This document shows positions 41,954 through 50,080 of a stretch of DNA of 64,000 nt, piece after piece (position 1 is the stretch's first letter; each line of letters starts with the position of its first letter). Origin of the DNA: DASSKP01 sp035695045. Its GTDB lineage: Bacteria > Actinomycetota > Actinomycetes > JAFAQI01. The notes below the pieces were generated by a model. It was not told where the DNA came from. It searched no databases and saw only the letters and a program-made list of their open reading frames with translations. Both the position numbers and the translations under genes were made by a program. The stretch is taken from the NCBI GenBank assembly GCA_035695045.1, contig DASSEX010000040.1, positions 1-64,000 of the forward strand, written 5' to 3'.

Positions 41954-43399
41954 GTGGACACGCCCGCGCAGGACGCCGCTCCACTCGTCGCGGCTCCCGG
42001 TCTGCTTCTCGACGACCGCTATCGGTTGGACCAGCTCCGTGCCGACCACCAGCCGCCCGGCGGTCTGCGTTCGGTGCTCTGGCGGGCCGTCGACGACTCG
42101 CTCGGCCGCTACGTCGCCGTGCAGATCGTCAGCGGGAGCGACGCGCGTCGTCGTCGCCGCGTGGTCAAGGCCGCGACGCGGGCGAGCACTCTTCCCGACG
42201 CGCGCTTCGTCCGCGTGTACGACGTCGGGGAGATCGAGCTCGACGGCCGTCGCTCGGTGTGGATCGCGTACGAGTGGGTGGAGGCCCCGACTCTCGCGGC
42301 GGTCGTGCGCGACGAGCCGTTGCCGCCGCCGGTCGCGACCGACGTCGTTCGCCAGTGCGCCGAGGCGATCCAGGTAGCTGCCGACGCCGGCATCTCGCAC
42401 GGCCGCCTGCACCCCGACCAGGTGCACCTTCCGGCGACAGGGGCCATCCGCATCAGCGGCCTCGCGACTGCCGCCATCGTCCACGATGTTCCCGCCGACG
42501 AAGCGGGTGACGTCCGGTCGCTCGGCGGCTTGTTGTTCGCCGCCCTCACCGGTCGATGGCCGCTTACGGGCTGGCAGGGTCTGCCCGTCATCGCCGGCGC
42601 CGCGGCCGCCCACGGCCGGCCGCGTGTGGTGCGCGCCGGCGTGCCGCGCGAGCTCGACACGGTCACCGCCGACGCGCTCACCGGTCGCTACGGCTCGGCG
42701 CGGGCGCTGGCGCGGGCGCTGGCGACGCTGCCGAGCCGGCCGATCGACGCCGTCCCCGAGCCGGCCGGTGAACCACGTCCCGACATCCTGCGCCGGTGGT
42801 TGTGGCGGCTGGTGCCGCCGCTGCTCGTCGTGACCATCGGCATCGCCGGCTGGGTCGTAGGGAGCGAGCTGGGTCGGGTGCCGCTCACCGCGCGCCAGCC
42901 ACATGCGGCGCTTCCCCCCGCTCAGCAGACCGGGCCGCGGCACAACAGCGTGCGCCTCGTCTGGCGGCAGCCGCCAACGGTGACGAGCTTCGACCCGGGT
43001 GGCGACGGCCAGGAGAACCCCGACGCGACAGCGCTCGCCGTCGACCGCGACCCGACCACGGCCTGGACGACCGACACCTACCGCAACGACCCGCACCTCG
43101 GCGGGCTCAAGCCCGGCGTCGGCCTCCTGCTCGACCTCGGTCGAGCGCGCACGGTGCAGGTGGCGGACCTGGTGCTGTCCGCGGCGGGCGCAGACATCGA
43201 GATCCGGGCCGGCGACCGGCAACCGACGCAGGCCGGTGACCTGCCGCTCGTTGCCCGGCGAACCGACGCGCCGGCCTCACTGCGGGTGAACCTCACGCAG
43301 CCGGTGACCGCGAGGTACTGGCTGCTGTGGTTCACGAAGCTGCCGGCGGACAACGGTGGATTCCGCGTCGGGGTCGCGGAGGTCGCGCTGTTGGGCTGA
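41954..43399 (+). CDS. Membrane pseudokinase with extracellular discoidin-like domain (detached MurJ C-terminus)
   Basis: 481 residues from the GTG at 41954, which has GGAGGA just upstream. A Ser/Thr kinase fold (about 20-250) lacks the key residues: the VAIK lysine reads AVQIV, the HRD-x-K-x-x-N loop reads HGRLHPDQV (residues 149-157) and DFG reads ISGLA. One membrane helix (about 273-293; PPLLVVTIGIAGWVVGSELG) precedes an outside domain (ALAVDRDPTTAWTTDTYRND...RTVQVADLVLSAAGADIEIRAGD) like sugar-binding discoidin/F5-8C modules. Mycobacterial MurJ carries just this set as its C-terminus and binds FhaA when phosphorylated. No FHA gene is in the window. Confidence 0.82.
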   Translation: MDTPAQDAAPLVAAPGLLLDDRYRLDQLRADHQPPGGLRSVLWRAVDDSLGRYVAVQIVSGSDARRRRRVVKAATRASTLPDARFVRVYDVGEIELDGRRSVWIAYEWVEAPTLAAVVRDEPLPPPVATDVVRQCAEAIQVAADAGISHGRLHPDQVHLPATGAIRISGLATAAIVHDVPADEAGDVRSLGGLLFAALTGRWPLTGWQGLPVIAGAAAAHGRPRVVRAGVPRELDTVTADALTGRYGSARALARALATLPSRPIDAVPEPAGEPRPDILRRWLWRLVPPLLVVTIGIAGWVVGSELGRVPLTARQPHAALPPAQQTGPRHNSVRLVWRQPPTVTSFDPGGDGQENPDATALAVDRDPTTAWTTDTYRNDPHLGGLKPGVGLLLDLGRARTVQVADLVLSAAGADIEIRAGDRQPTQAGDLPLVARRTDAPASLRVNLTQPVTARYWLLWFTKLPADNGGFRVGVAEVALLG

Positions 43400-43423
43400 T
43401 CACGGCGCTACCCTGCGGTCACC

Positions 43424-43440
43424 CGGCCGCGGCGCGGCCG
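43424..43440. promoter_or_regulatory. Hairpin in the sigM leader
   Basis: CGGCCGC (43424-43430), loop GGC, GCGGCCG (43434-43440), perfect 7-base stem in the 55-base gap before sigM. A -10-like TACCCT (43409-43414) lies just upstream. It could be a terminator of the pseudokinase gene or an element of the sigM 5' leader. Confidence 0.35.
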
Positions 43441-43454
43441 TAGCAAGGGGAGTG

Positions 43455-44084
43455 ATGAGCCGAGCGAGAGTCGGCGCCCGCGACGGCGAGGCCGCGACCG
43501 ACCGCGCCCTGCTGGCCCGGCACGTCGCGGGTGACCGGGACGCCTTCGGCGAGCTGGTACGTCGGCATCAGGACCGGCTGTGGCGGGTTGCGCTGCGCAC
43601 TCTCGGCGACGCCGAGGACGCTGCGGACGCCGTACAGGACGCGCTCGTGTCGGCGTACCGCGCAGCCGGCACCTACCGCGGAGAGGCAGCGGTCACGACC
43701 TGGTTGCACCGGATCGTCGTGAACTCCTGTCTCGACCTGGTTCGGCGGCGCAAGTCACGTCCCGCGACCGCTCTCGACGAGGGCTCCGTCGAGGTTCCGG
43801 CGGTCGACGTGCTGGCTCCGGCGGAGACGGCACAGCAGGTGCTCGCCGCACTCCGGCAGCTGCCCATCGAACAGGCCGCCGCAGTCGTCCTCGTCGACGT
43901 CGAGGGATACCCGGTCGCGGAGGCGGCCGCCATCCTGGAGGTGCCGGAAGGCACCGTGAAGAGTCGGTGCGCCCGGGCGCGCGGCCGGCTCGCCGTGCTG
44001 CTCGGCGAACTGGGCCCCGACGGCGGGAACCCACCCGCCGACGCCGCCGTCCAACCGGGTGCCACGAGACGGGAGCCCGAGTGA
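43455..44084 (+). CDS. sigM: ECF RNA polymerase sigma factor, SigM type
   Basis: 209 residues. Region 2 (about 20-90: ALLARHVAGDRDAFGELVRRHQDRLWRVALRTLGDAEDAADAVQDALVSAYRA...GEAAVTTWLHRIVVNSCLDLVRR) and region 4 (about 125-185: VLAALRQLPIEQAAAVVLVDVEGYPVAEAAAILEVPEGTVKSRCARAR) are complete. The position between murJ/pseudokinase and trxB is that of SigM in actinobacteria. ATG at 43455 preceded by AAGGGGAGTG. The zinc anti-sigma factor follows 16 bases after its stop. Confidence 0.92.
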   Translation: MSRARVGARDGEAATDRALLARHVAGDRDAFGELVRRHQDRLWRVALRTLGDAEDAADAVQDALVSAYRAAGTYRGEAAVTTWLHRIVVNSCLDLVRRRKSRPATALDEGSVEVPAVDVLAPAETAQQVLAALRQLPIEQAAAVVLVDVEGYPVAEAAAILEVPEGTVKSRCARARGRLAVLLGELGPDGGNPPADAAVQPGATRREPE

Positions 44085-44100
44085 CCGAGCAGGCCGGCCG

Positions 44101-44958
44101 ATGACCCCGCCGGAAGAGCATCTCGACCTCGACACCGCCGCTGCGCTCGACGAGGGCCTCGAGGTCGATGACGCCGTGCGTGCGCATGCCGCCTCGTGCC
44201 CCGAGTGCGCACGGCGACTGGGTCAGGTGCGGGCGACCAGGGCGCTGCTCTCGGCGCTGCCCGATGAGGCGATGCCGCCCGCGGTCGCCGAGCGCGTGCG
44301 GGCCGCGCTACCGGCGGAACCGGTCGTGAGCACGATCATTCCGGGCGGACCGCGCGCGCGCCGGCTGAGCAGTCCGACCCTGGCCGGCCTGCTGGCCGCA
44401 GCGGCCGCGATCGCTCTCGTCGCCGCGATCAGCATCGGAGCGCTGCGGTCGTCCAACAAGGACAACGCGGGCGGCAGCGCTGCGGGCGGCGCGGGAGTCG
44501 CCACGGCGCCGCGACTCGGCAGCACCAACTTCCGGATCCTCGCGACCGGTGAGCACTACACCGACGCCAACTCCCAGAGCCTCGTCGGCGCTCTCGACCG
44601 GCTGGCCCGCACCCCCGTCACCACCGGCTCAGGCGGGACGGCGCTCAGCTCCCCGCAGAAGGACGCGGTCGCAGCCGGCACCCGGGCGGCGGTTCCGGCC
44701 GCTCTCCAGGCCCTGTTCGGCGACAGGCAGCAGCTGCTGACCTGCGCGCGTCTGCTCGCCGGTGGACCCGTGACGCCACTGGCCATCGACTTCGCTCGCT
44801 TCACCGGCGGCCTGCGGCACGTCCATGACGCGCCGGCGATGATCGTGCTGCTCCCCGGCGGAGGTGGGCTCGGCGACAGCGCTTTCATCGTCGGTCCGCG
44901 GTGCACCACCGACCCGTCGCAGGACCTGTACAAGTTCCAGGCCGCCCCTCACCCTTAG
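44101..44958 (+). CDS. rsmA: Zinc-binding anti-sigma factor for SigM (RsmA-like)
   Basis: 285 residues from the ATG at 44101 (MTPPEEHLDLDTAAALDEGL). The ZAS motif H-x3-C-x2-C appears as HAASCPEC (about residues 23-30). A membrane helix (LAGLLAAAAAIALVAAISIGAL, about 98-120) and an outside domain follow (STNFRILATGEHYTDANSQSLV...LTCARLLAGGPVTPLAIDFARF). It holds SigM at the membrane until a signal releases it. The stop overlaps the convergent zinc-finger gene by 4 bases. Confidence 0.88.
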   Translation: MTPPEEHLDLDTAAALDEGLEVDDAVRAHAASCPECARRLGQVRATRALLSALPDEAMPPAVAERVRAALPAEPVVSTIIPGGPRARRLSSPTLAGLLAAAAAIALVAAISIGALRSSNKDNAGGSAAGGAGVATAPRLGSTNFRILATGEHYTDANSQSLVGALDRLARTPVTTGSGGTALSSPQKDAVAAGTRAAVPAALQALFGDRQQLLTCARLLAGGPVTPLAIDFARFTGGLRHVHDAPAMIVLLPGGGGLGDSAFIVGPRCTTDPSQDLYKFQAAPHP

Positions 44959-45494
44959 AGGCCCTCGTCAGGACTCGGCCGTCGGTTGGTGGGACCGAAC
45001 AGCAACGGCCAGACGAGGACGCCCGCGACTGCGGCGACGTACGGCGGCAGCACGCGGCCGGCCGGGTGAAGGGGGCTGAGGCCGCCGGCGGCGTAGACCC
45101 GGAACGCGAGTGCCGCGCTGAGCACGGAGGCCACCGCGGCGATGCCCGAGGTGACACGCCGGCGCTGCGGACCGGTCGCGGCGGCGACGGCCCAGGCGGT
45201 GGCGATCCCGACGAGGGCGGGGGCGATCAGCGAGAACCCCTGGTTGCGGACGTACTGGGTGCCGATCCACCCACCCACGTAGGCGACGACGAGAGCGGCG
45301 AGCCCGGCGCGTACGGCGAGCTCCGCCGTGCCGGGCAGGGGCGCGGCCGGCCGCTGCGCGGCACATGCCGGGCAACCGGTGGCGGCGTAGCCGGCCGCAT
45401 CCGCCCCGCATCGGGGGCGTCCGCACACCGGGCAGGCGTCGATCGCGCGGCGCGCGGGGTGTACGGCGCACCGACTCGCCGTAGCCGTCGTCAT
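44955..45494 (-). CDS. Zinc-finger membrane protein, unknown
   Basis: 179 residues. An N-terminal double zinc-ribbon (CAVHPARRAIDACPVCGRPRC and GCPACAAQ) resembles a B-box; four hydrophobic segments follow (about 60-80, 83-103, 114-134, 145-165). Not assigned. It faces sigM's operon in the opposite direction, and its start at 45494 is next to the SigR-type promoter of trxB, which reads away from it. The same location for a similar protein is common in relatives. Confidence 0.65.
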   Translation of the reverse strand: MTTATASRCAVHPARRAIDACPVCGRPRCGADAAGYAATGCPACAAQRPAAPLPGTAELAVRAGLAALVVAYVGGWIGTQYVRNQGFSLIAPALVGIATAWAVAAATGPQRRRVTSGIAAVASVLSAALAFRVYAAGGLSPLHPAGRVLPPYVAAVAGVLVWPLLFGPTNRRPSPDEGL

Positions 45495-45511
45495 GGCCGG
45501 AAGCCTCGCAT

Positions 45512-45538
45512 GGGAATGTCCGTCCGTAGACTCGCGTT
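45512..45538 (+). promoter_or_regulatory. SigR-type promoter GGGAAT-N18-GTT upstream of trxBA
   Basis: GGGAAT (45512-45517), 18 bases, then GTT (45536-45538) match exactly the consensus of SigR (SigH in mycobacteria), the thiol-oxidation stress sigma factor, which controls trxBA in Streptomyces. Transcription would start near 45545, about 25 bases before trxB. SigM could also read such a site. A TAGACT (45527-45532) between could add a housekeeping -10. Confidence 0.8.
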
Positions 45539-45571
45539 CCCGCCAGCGCAGACGAGCAGTGGGTGAGGCCA

Positions 45572-46504
45572 GTGAGTGACGACATCCGCGACGTTGTGAT
45601 CGTCGGGTCCGGTCCGGCGGGTTACACGGCCGCTCTCTACACCGCGCGAGCCAACCTGCGGCCGCTGGTGTTCGAGGGAGTGCAGTACGGCGGCGCCCTC
45701 ATGCAGACGACCGAGGTGGAGAACTTCCCCGGCTTCGTCGACGGGATCCAGGGCCCCGACCTGATGGACCACATGCGCAAGCAGGCCGAGCGCTTCGGGG
45801 CGGAGCTGGTCACCGACGACGCGACCGAGCTCGACCTCTCCGGCGACGTGAAGACGGTGCACGTCGGCGGGGACACCTACCGCGCTCGCACCGTGATCCT
45901 CGCGATGGGCTCGGCGTACCGGATGCTGAACTTGCCCAACGAAGGCCGGCTCATGGGTCACGGCGTCTCGGCATGCGCGACGTGCGACGGCTTCTTCTTC
46001 CGCGGGCAGAACATCGCGGTCGTCGGCGGTGGCGACTCGGCGATCGAGGAGGCGACCTTCCTCACCCGGTTCGCCGACAAGGTGACGCTCATCCACCGCC
46101 GCGACGCTCTCCGCGCATCGAAGATCATGCAGGAGCGCGCGTTCCAGAACCCGAAGATCGAGTTCCTCTGGAACACCGTCGTAGAGGACGTCCTCGGCGA
46201 GGACAAGGTCGAGGGCCTCGCAGTCCGCAGCGTGCTCTCCGGCGAAGGCAGCCGCCTCGACGTCACCGGTCTTTTCGTCGCCATCGGCCACGACCCGCGC
46301 AGTGAGCTGGTCCGCGGTCAGGTGGACCTCGATGCGGAGGGCTACGTCGTGGTTCAGGCCCCGACGACGCGCACCAACATCGACGGCGTGTTCGCCTGTG
46401 GCGACCTCGTCGATCACAGCTACCGGCAGGCCATCACCGCAGCGGGCACCGGCTGCTCGGCGGCTCTCGACGCCGAGCGGTGGCTGGCAGACCACGGGGA
46501 ATGA
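45572..46504 (+). CDS. trxB: Thioredoxin-disulfide reductase
   Basis: 310 residues. FAD-binding VVIVGSGPAGYTAALYTARANL at the N-terminus, the redox-active pair C135-A-T-C138 (SACATCDGFFF), the NADPH loop VVGGGDSAIEEATFLTRF, and the C-terminal FAD motif FACGDLVDHSYRQAITAAGTGC. It reduces thioredoxin with NADPH. GTG at 45572 (MSDDIRD) matches the family start; a GTG at 45563 is the alternative. It precedes trxA by 48 bases. Confidence 0.96.
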   Translation: MSDDIRDVVIVGSGPAGYTAALYTARANLRPLVFEGVQYGGALMQTTEVENFPGFVDGIQGPDLMDHMRKQAERFGAELVTDDATELDLSGDVKTVHVGGDTYRARTVILAMGSAYRMLNLPNEGRLMGHGVSACATCDGFFFRGQNIAVVGGGDSAIEEATFLTRFADKVTLIHRRDALRASKIMQERAFQNPKIEFLWNTVVEDVLGEDKVEGLAVRSVLSGEGSRLDVTGLFVAIGHDPRSELVRGQVDLDAEGYVVVQAPTTRTNIDGVFACGDLVDHSYRQAITAAGTGCSAALDAERWLADHGE

Positions 46505-46552
46505 CGGCACCACCGCGTACGTTTCCATGACAGACCCGCGACAAGGAGAGCA

Positions 46553-46882
46553 ATGATGGGCGCCGCCACCAAGACCGTCACCGACGCGACCTTCGACACG
46601 GACGTGCTCGGCAGCGAGAAGCCTGTGTTGGTGGACTTCTGGGCGGAATGGTGCGGTCCGTGCAAGATGGTCGCGCCGGTTCTCGAGGAGATCGCCTCGG
46701 AGCACGGCGACAAGATCACCGTTGCGAAGGTCAACATCGACGAGAACCCCGAGATCGCCCGGCGCTACCAGATCATGTCGATCCCGACGATGTCGGTCTT
46801 TTCCGGCGGCGAGGTCGTCCGCAGCATCGTGGGCGCCAAGCCCAAGGCCGCGCTCCTGCGTGACCTCGAGGGCATTCTCTAG
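46553..46882 (+). CDS. trxA: Thioredoxin
   Basis: 109 residues with the active site WAEWCGPCKMVAP (C34, C37) and the cis-proline loop MSIPTMSVFSGGEVV. It reduces disulfides in the cytoplasm, recharged by the preceding TrxB. AAGGAG precedes the double ATG (46553 or 46556); the second gives better spacing (7 bases). Confidence 0.97.
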   Translation: MMGAATKTVTDATFDTDVLGSEKPVLVDFWAEWCGPCKMVAPVLEEIASEHGDKITVAKVNIDENPEIARRYQIMSIPTMSVFSGGEVVRSIVGAKPKAALLRDLEGIL

Positions 46883-46943
46883 CTTTCCCGCGCACACGAG
46901 GACTGTCACTCCTCCGGGTCGTTTCGACCGCCCCCTGCGCGGC

Positions 46944-46949
46944 TACCAT
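46944..46949 (+). promoter_or_regulatory. -10 box TACCAT giving a leaderless cwlM transcript
   Basis: TACCAT ends six bases before the GTG at 46956, the leaderless spacing. This also fixes the cwlM start, since the frame is open much further upstream with no ribosome binding site. Confidence 0.6.
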
Positions 46950-46955
46950 CCGCCG

Positions 46956-48080
46956 GTGCAGGTCTATCGGCGAGGTGACCGCGGGGCGGTTGTCGTCGAC
47001 CTCCGCGCCAAGCTCGCGCGGCTGAACCTGCTGCCCGAGATGGGCGACACCGACCTTTTCGACGACGCGGTGGACCGTGCCGTGCGCGCCTTCCAGCAGC
47101 GCCGGGGACTCCGCGTCGACGGGGTCGTCGGCCCGGAGACCTACCGAGCCCTCGACGAGGCGCACTGGCGGCTCGGTGACCGACTGCTCAGCTATGTCGT
47201 CACGCACCCGTTCGTCGGCGACGACGTGGCCACGCTCCAGCAGCGGCTGTTCGAGATGGGCTTCGACCCGGGACGCTGCGACGGCATCTTCGGCCGGCAG
47301 ACCGAGACCGCGCTCAGGGAGTTCCAGCGCAACGTCGGCCAGGCGCCTGACGGCACTGTCGGTCCGAAGACCCTCAAGGCGCTCGAGCGGCTGCGCCGGA
47401 CCGTGACCGGCGGCTCCCCGTCGGACCGGCGCGAGGAGGAGCGGGTGCTCAGCGCCGGAGGCGCCCTGTCCGGCCGGGTGATCGTCATCGATCCCGGCCA
47501 CGGCGGCGAGGACCTCGGCTGCGCCGCGCTCAACATCACCGAGGCAGACGTCGCCTACGACCTGGCGGTCCGTCTGGAGGGACGGCTGGGCCCGCTGGGA
47601 GTGGCCACCCTGCTCACCCGCGGTCCGGACGGCTGCCCGGAGGACGGCGAGCGCGCCGCCCTCGCCAACGACACCGGCGCCGACCTGCTGATCTCACTGC
47701 ACACCGACGCCGACCTCAGCCCGTTGCCCAACGGTGTGGCGACGTACTTCTACGGCGTGACGCACGCGGACCGGGTGACCCGGTCGGCGGTCGGTGAGCG
47801 GCTGGCCGACCTCGTCCAGAGCGAGATCGTCGCCCGCACCGACCTGCTCGACTGCCGGACACACCCCAAGGGCTGGCAGTTGTTGCGGCTGACCCGGATG
47901 CCGGCGATCCGGGTCGACGTGGGTTACCTCACCTCGGAAGGCGATGCGACCAGGCTGCGTTCGCCGGAGTTCCGCGACGCGCTCGCCGAGGCGATCGTGG
48001 CCGGTGTGCAGCGGCTGTACCTGCCGGCCGACCGTGACGTCGCGACCGGCCAGGTGCGACTCCCGGCCCTGACGGGCTGA
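46956..48080 (+). CDS. cwlM: CwlM-like amidase-fold peptidoglycan regulator
   Basis: 374 residues without signal peptide, so cytoplasmic. Two peptidoglycan-binding (PGBD1) repeats at 1-70 and 85-145 (LFDDAVDRAVRAFQQRRGL; GIFGRQTETALREFQRN) precede an N-acetylmuramoyl-L-alanine amidase 3 fold. The zinc ligands His182 (IDPGHGGEDL), Glu196 (ITEADVAYDL) and His249 (LISLHTDAD) remain, but the catalytic Glu position reads Asp321 (PAIRVDVGYLT). In mycobacteria CwlM is a PknB-phosphorylated activator of MurA rather than an enzyme. GTG at 46956; leaderless. It ends 7 bases from the convergent GNAT gene. Confidence 0.88.
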   Translation: MQVYRRGDRGAVVVDLRAKLARLNLLPEMGDTDLFDDAVDRAVRAFQQRRGLRVDGVVGPETYRALDEAHWRLGDRLLSYVVTHPFVGDDVATLQQRLFEMGFDPGRCDGIFGRQTETALREFQRNVGQAPDGTVGPKTLKALERLRRTVTGGSPSDRREEERVLSAGGALSGRVIVIDPGHGGEDLGCAALNITEADVAYDLAVRLEGRLGPLGVATLLTRGPDGCPEDGERAALANDTGADLLISLHTDADLSPLPNGVATYFYGVTHADRVTRSAVGERLADLVQSEIVARTDLLDCRTHPKGWQLLRLTRMPAIRVDVGYLTSEGDATRLRSPEFRDALAEAIVAGVQRLYLPADRDVATGQVRLPALTG

Positions 48081-48087
48081 CACCTGC

Positions 48088-48708
48088 TCAGACGGGCCGG
48101 AGCGCTCCCTCGGGCTGCATCGAGCCCAGCAGGCGCTCGAGAGCGACCTCGACGTCTTCGCGCCAGGACGCGACGGTCTTGAGCTCGAGCCGCAGCCGCG
48201 GGAAGCGCGGATGCGGCCGCACCGTCTTGAACCCGACCGCCAGCAGGTAGTCCGCCGGGAGCACGCAGTGCCCGAGACCGGGCCACTGAGCGTCGCCGAA
48301 CGCCTCGACGGCCTTGACGCCGCGGCGGGTGAGGTCTTTCGCCACGCCCTGCACGAGCATGCGCGCCAACCCGCCGCCGCCGAAGTCCGGCAGGATCTCC
48401 GCCGTCATCAGCAGCGCCGCGTCGGCGCTCACCGGACTCGTCGGGAACGCGACCGAGCGAGGGACGTAGGCCGGGGGCGCGAACAAGACGTAGCCGGCCG
48501 GTACGCCGTCGACGTAACAGATCTTTCCGCAGCTGCCCCACTCGAGCAGGACGGCGGAGACCCACGCCTCCTTCTCGAGCTCGGTGTCACCGATCTCGCT
48601 GGCGCGCGCTCCCGCGACGGGGTCGAGCTCCCAGAACACACACTTGCGGCACCGGCGCGGAAGGTCGTCGAGATTGTCGAGCGTGATGTTCACCAGGCGG
48701 CGGGACAT
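48088..48708 (-). CDS. GNAT family N-acetyltransferase (Rv3916c-like)
   Basis: 206 residues. MSRRLVNITLDNLDDLPRRCRKCVFWELDP is a characteristic N-terminus with a Cys pair; the GNAT core has LMTAEILPDFGGGGLARMLVQGVAKDLTRRG, the glycine-rich acetyl-CoA loop, then VKAVEAFGD and a C-terminal GFKTVRPHPRFPRLRLEL. The same gene flanks cwlM and parB in mycobacteria. Substrate unknown. ATG at 48708 with GAGGG seven bases upstream. Confidence 0.8.
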   Translation of the reverse strand: MSRRLVNITLDNLDDLPRRCRKCVFWELDPVAGARASEIGDTELEKEAWVSAVLLEWGSCGKICYVDGVPAGYVLFAPPAYVPRSVAFPTSPVSADAALLMTAEILPDFGGGGLARMLVQGVAKDLTRRGVKAVEAFGDAQWPGLGHCVLPADYLLAVGFKTVRPHPRFPRLRLELKTVASWREDVEVALERLLGSMQPEGALRPV

Positions 48709-48845
48709 CAGCACACCCTCCGCGATCGCCGGCCGTTCGCGGGCCCGTCACAGCAGCGAGGGACGCCGTCGAACCGCCTGCATCGTAACGGCGTACGGCG
48801 TCGCACTCCAGCCCCAGCAGCCACAAACGGCTGGACAGCCGCCGG

Positions 48846-48851
48846 TAGGGT
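48846..48851 (+). promoter_or_regulatory. -10 box TAGGGT giving a leaderless aminotransferase transcript
   Basis: TAGGGT ends six bases before the GTG at 48858. With the boxes at 36000 and 46944 it shows a consistent leaderless promoter type on this chromosome. Confidence 0.6.
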
Positions 48852-48857
48852 CGGCTC

Positions 48858-50075
48858 GTGGAGCTGCGACAGTCGGACAAGCTCGCTCATGTCGCCTACG
48901 ACGTGCGCGGCCCGGTACTCGACGAGGCGATGCGGCTCGAAGCCGAGGGCCACCGCATCCTGCGGCTCAACCTGGGCAACCCCGCGCCGTTCGGCTTCGA
49001 GGCACCGGACGAGCTCGTCGCCGACATCGCGCGCCAGCTCACGGTGGCACAGGGCTACAGCGACTCGAAGGGCATTCTGCCCGCCCGCCGGGCGGTCGTG
49101 CAGTACCACCAGCAGAAGGGCCTGACCGGGATCGACGTCGAGGACGTCTGGCTCGGCAACGGCGTCTCGGAGCTCATCACGATGAGCCTGCAGGCGCTGC
49201 TCAACGACGGCGACGAGGTCCTGATCCCGGCGCCGGACTATCCGTTGTGGACCGCGATCACCACGCTGTGCGGCGGTCGCGCGGTGCACTACCGCTGCGA
49301 CGAACAGTCCGACTGGCTGCCCGACCTCGACGAGCTCGAGACGCGGATCACCGCGCGCACCAAGGCGATGGTGATCATCAACCCGAACAACCCGACCGGC
49401 GCCGTCTATCCCCGCGCGGTCATCGAGCGCATGGTCGAGGTCGCACGCAAGCACGGCCTGCTGATGTTCGCGGACGAGATCTACGACCAGATCCTGTACG
49501 ACGACGCCGAGCACATCTCACCCGCTGCCGTCGGGCCGGATGTCCTGTGCATCACGTTCAACGGCCTGTCCAAGGCCTATCGCGTCGCCGGCTACCGCGC
49601 CGGCTGGGCCGTCGTCTCCGGGCCCAAGGAGCACGCGCGCAGCTTCCTCGACGGGCTGACCCTGCTCAGCAACATGCGGCTGTGCCCCAACGTCCCGGCG
49701 CAGCACGGCATCCAGGCCGCGCTCGGAGGACCCCGTGACATCCGCGAGCTGGTGCTTCCCGGCGGCCGCTTGCGCGAGCAGCGCGACACCGCCTGGCGGG
49801 CGCTGAACGCCATCCCGGGAGTCTCCTGCACGCTGCCGAAGGGCGCCCTCTACGTGTTCCCGCGGCTGGACCTCGACGTCTACCCGGTCGACGACGACGA
49901 GCAGCTGGTACTGCGCTTCCTGCGTGAGGAGCATGTCCTCATCGGCAACGGCACCGGCTTCAACTGGCCGACTCCCGACCACCTGCGCATCGTGACGCTG
50001 CCCGCAGCGGAGGAGCTGGCCGACGCCATCGGCCGACTGGCCCGCTTCCTCGAGAGGTACGCCGCCGACCGCTGA
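48858..50075 (+). CDS. Pyridoxal-phosphate aminotransferase (alanine/aspartate type, AlaA-like)
   Basis: 405 residues, fold-type I class I/II. GNPAPFGFEAPDELVADIA and GYSDSKGILPARRAVVQYH near the start, PAPDYPLWTAIT, MVIINPNNPTGAVY (PLP-stabilising Asn), FADEIYDQILYDD (Asp/Tyr), and the Schiff-base Lys in FNGLSKAYRVAGYRAGW. This pattern matches the alanine-pyruvate transaminase AlaA group. GTG at 48858; leaderless. It converges with parB across a hairpin. Confidence 0.9.
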   Translation: MELRQSDKLAHVAYDVRGPVLDEAMRLEAEGHRILRLNLGNPAPFGFEAPDELVADIARQLTVAQGYSDSKGILPARRAVVQYHQQKGLTGIDVEDVWLGNGVSELITMSLQALLNDGDEVLIPAPDYPLWTAITTLCGGRAVHYRCDEQSDWLPDLDELETRITARTKAMVIINPNNPTGAVYPRAVIERMVEVARKHGLLMFADEIYDQILYDDAEHISPAAVGPDVLCITFNGLSKAYRVAGYRAGWAVVSGPKEHARSFLDGLTLLSNMRLCPNVPAQHGIQAALGGPRDIRELVLPGGRLREQRDTAWRALNAIPGVSCTLPKGALYVFPRLDLDVYPVDDDEQLVLRFLREEHVLIGNGTGFNWPTPDHLRIVTLPAAEELADAIGRLARFLERYAADR

Positions 50076-50080
50076 CCGCG

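Noticed and set aside
45563..45571. GTG at 45563 as the trxB start
   Set aside because: It would add only Met-Arg-Pro before the standard MSDDIRD start and has no better ribosome binding site.
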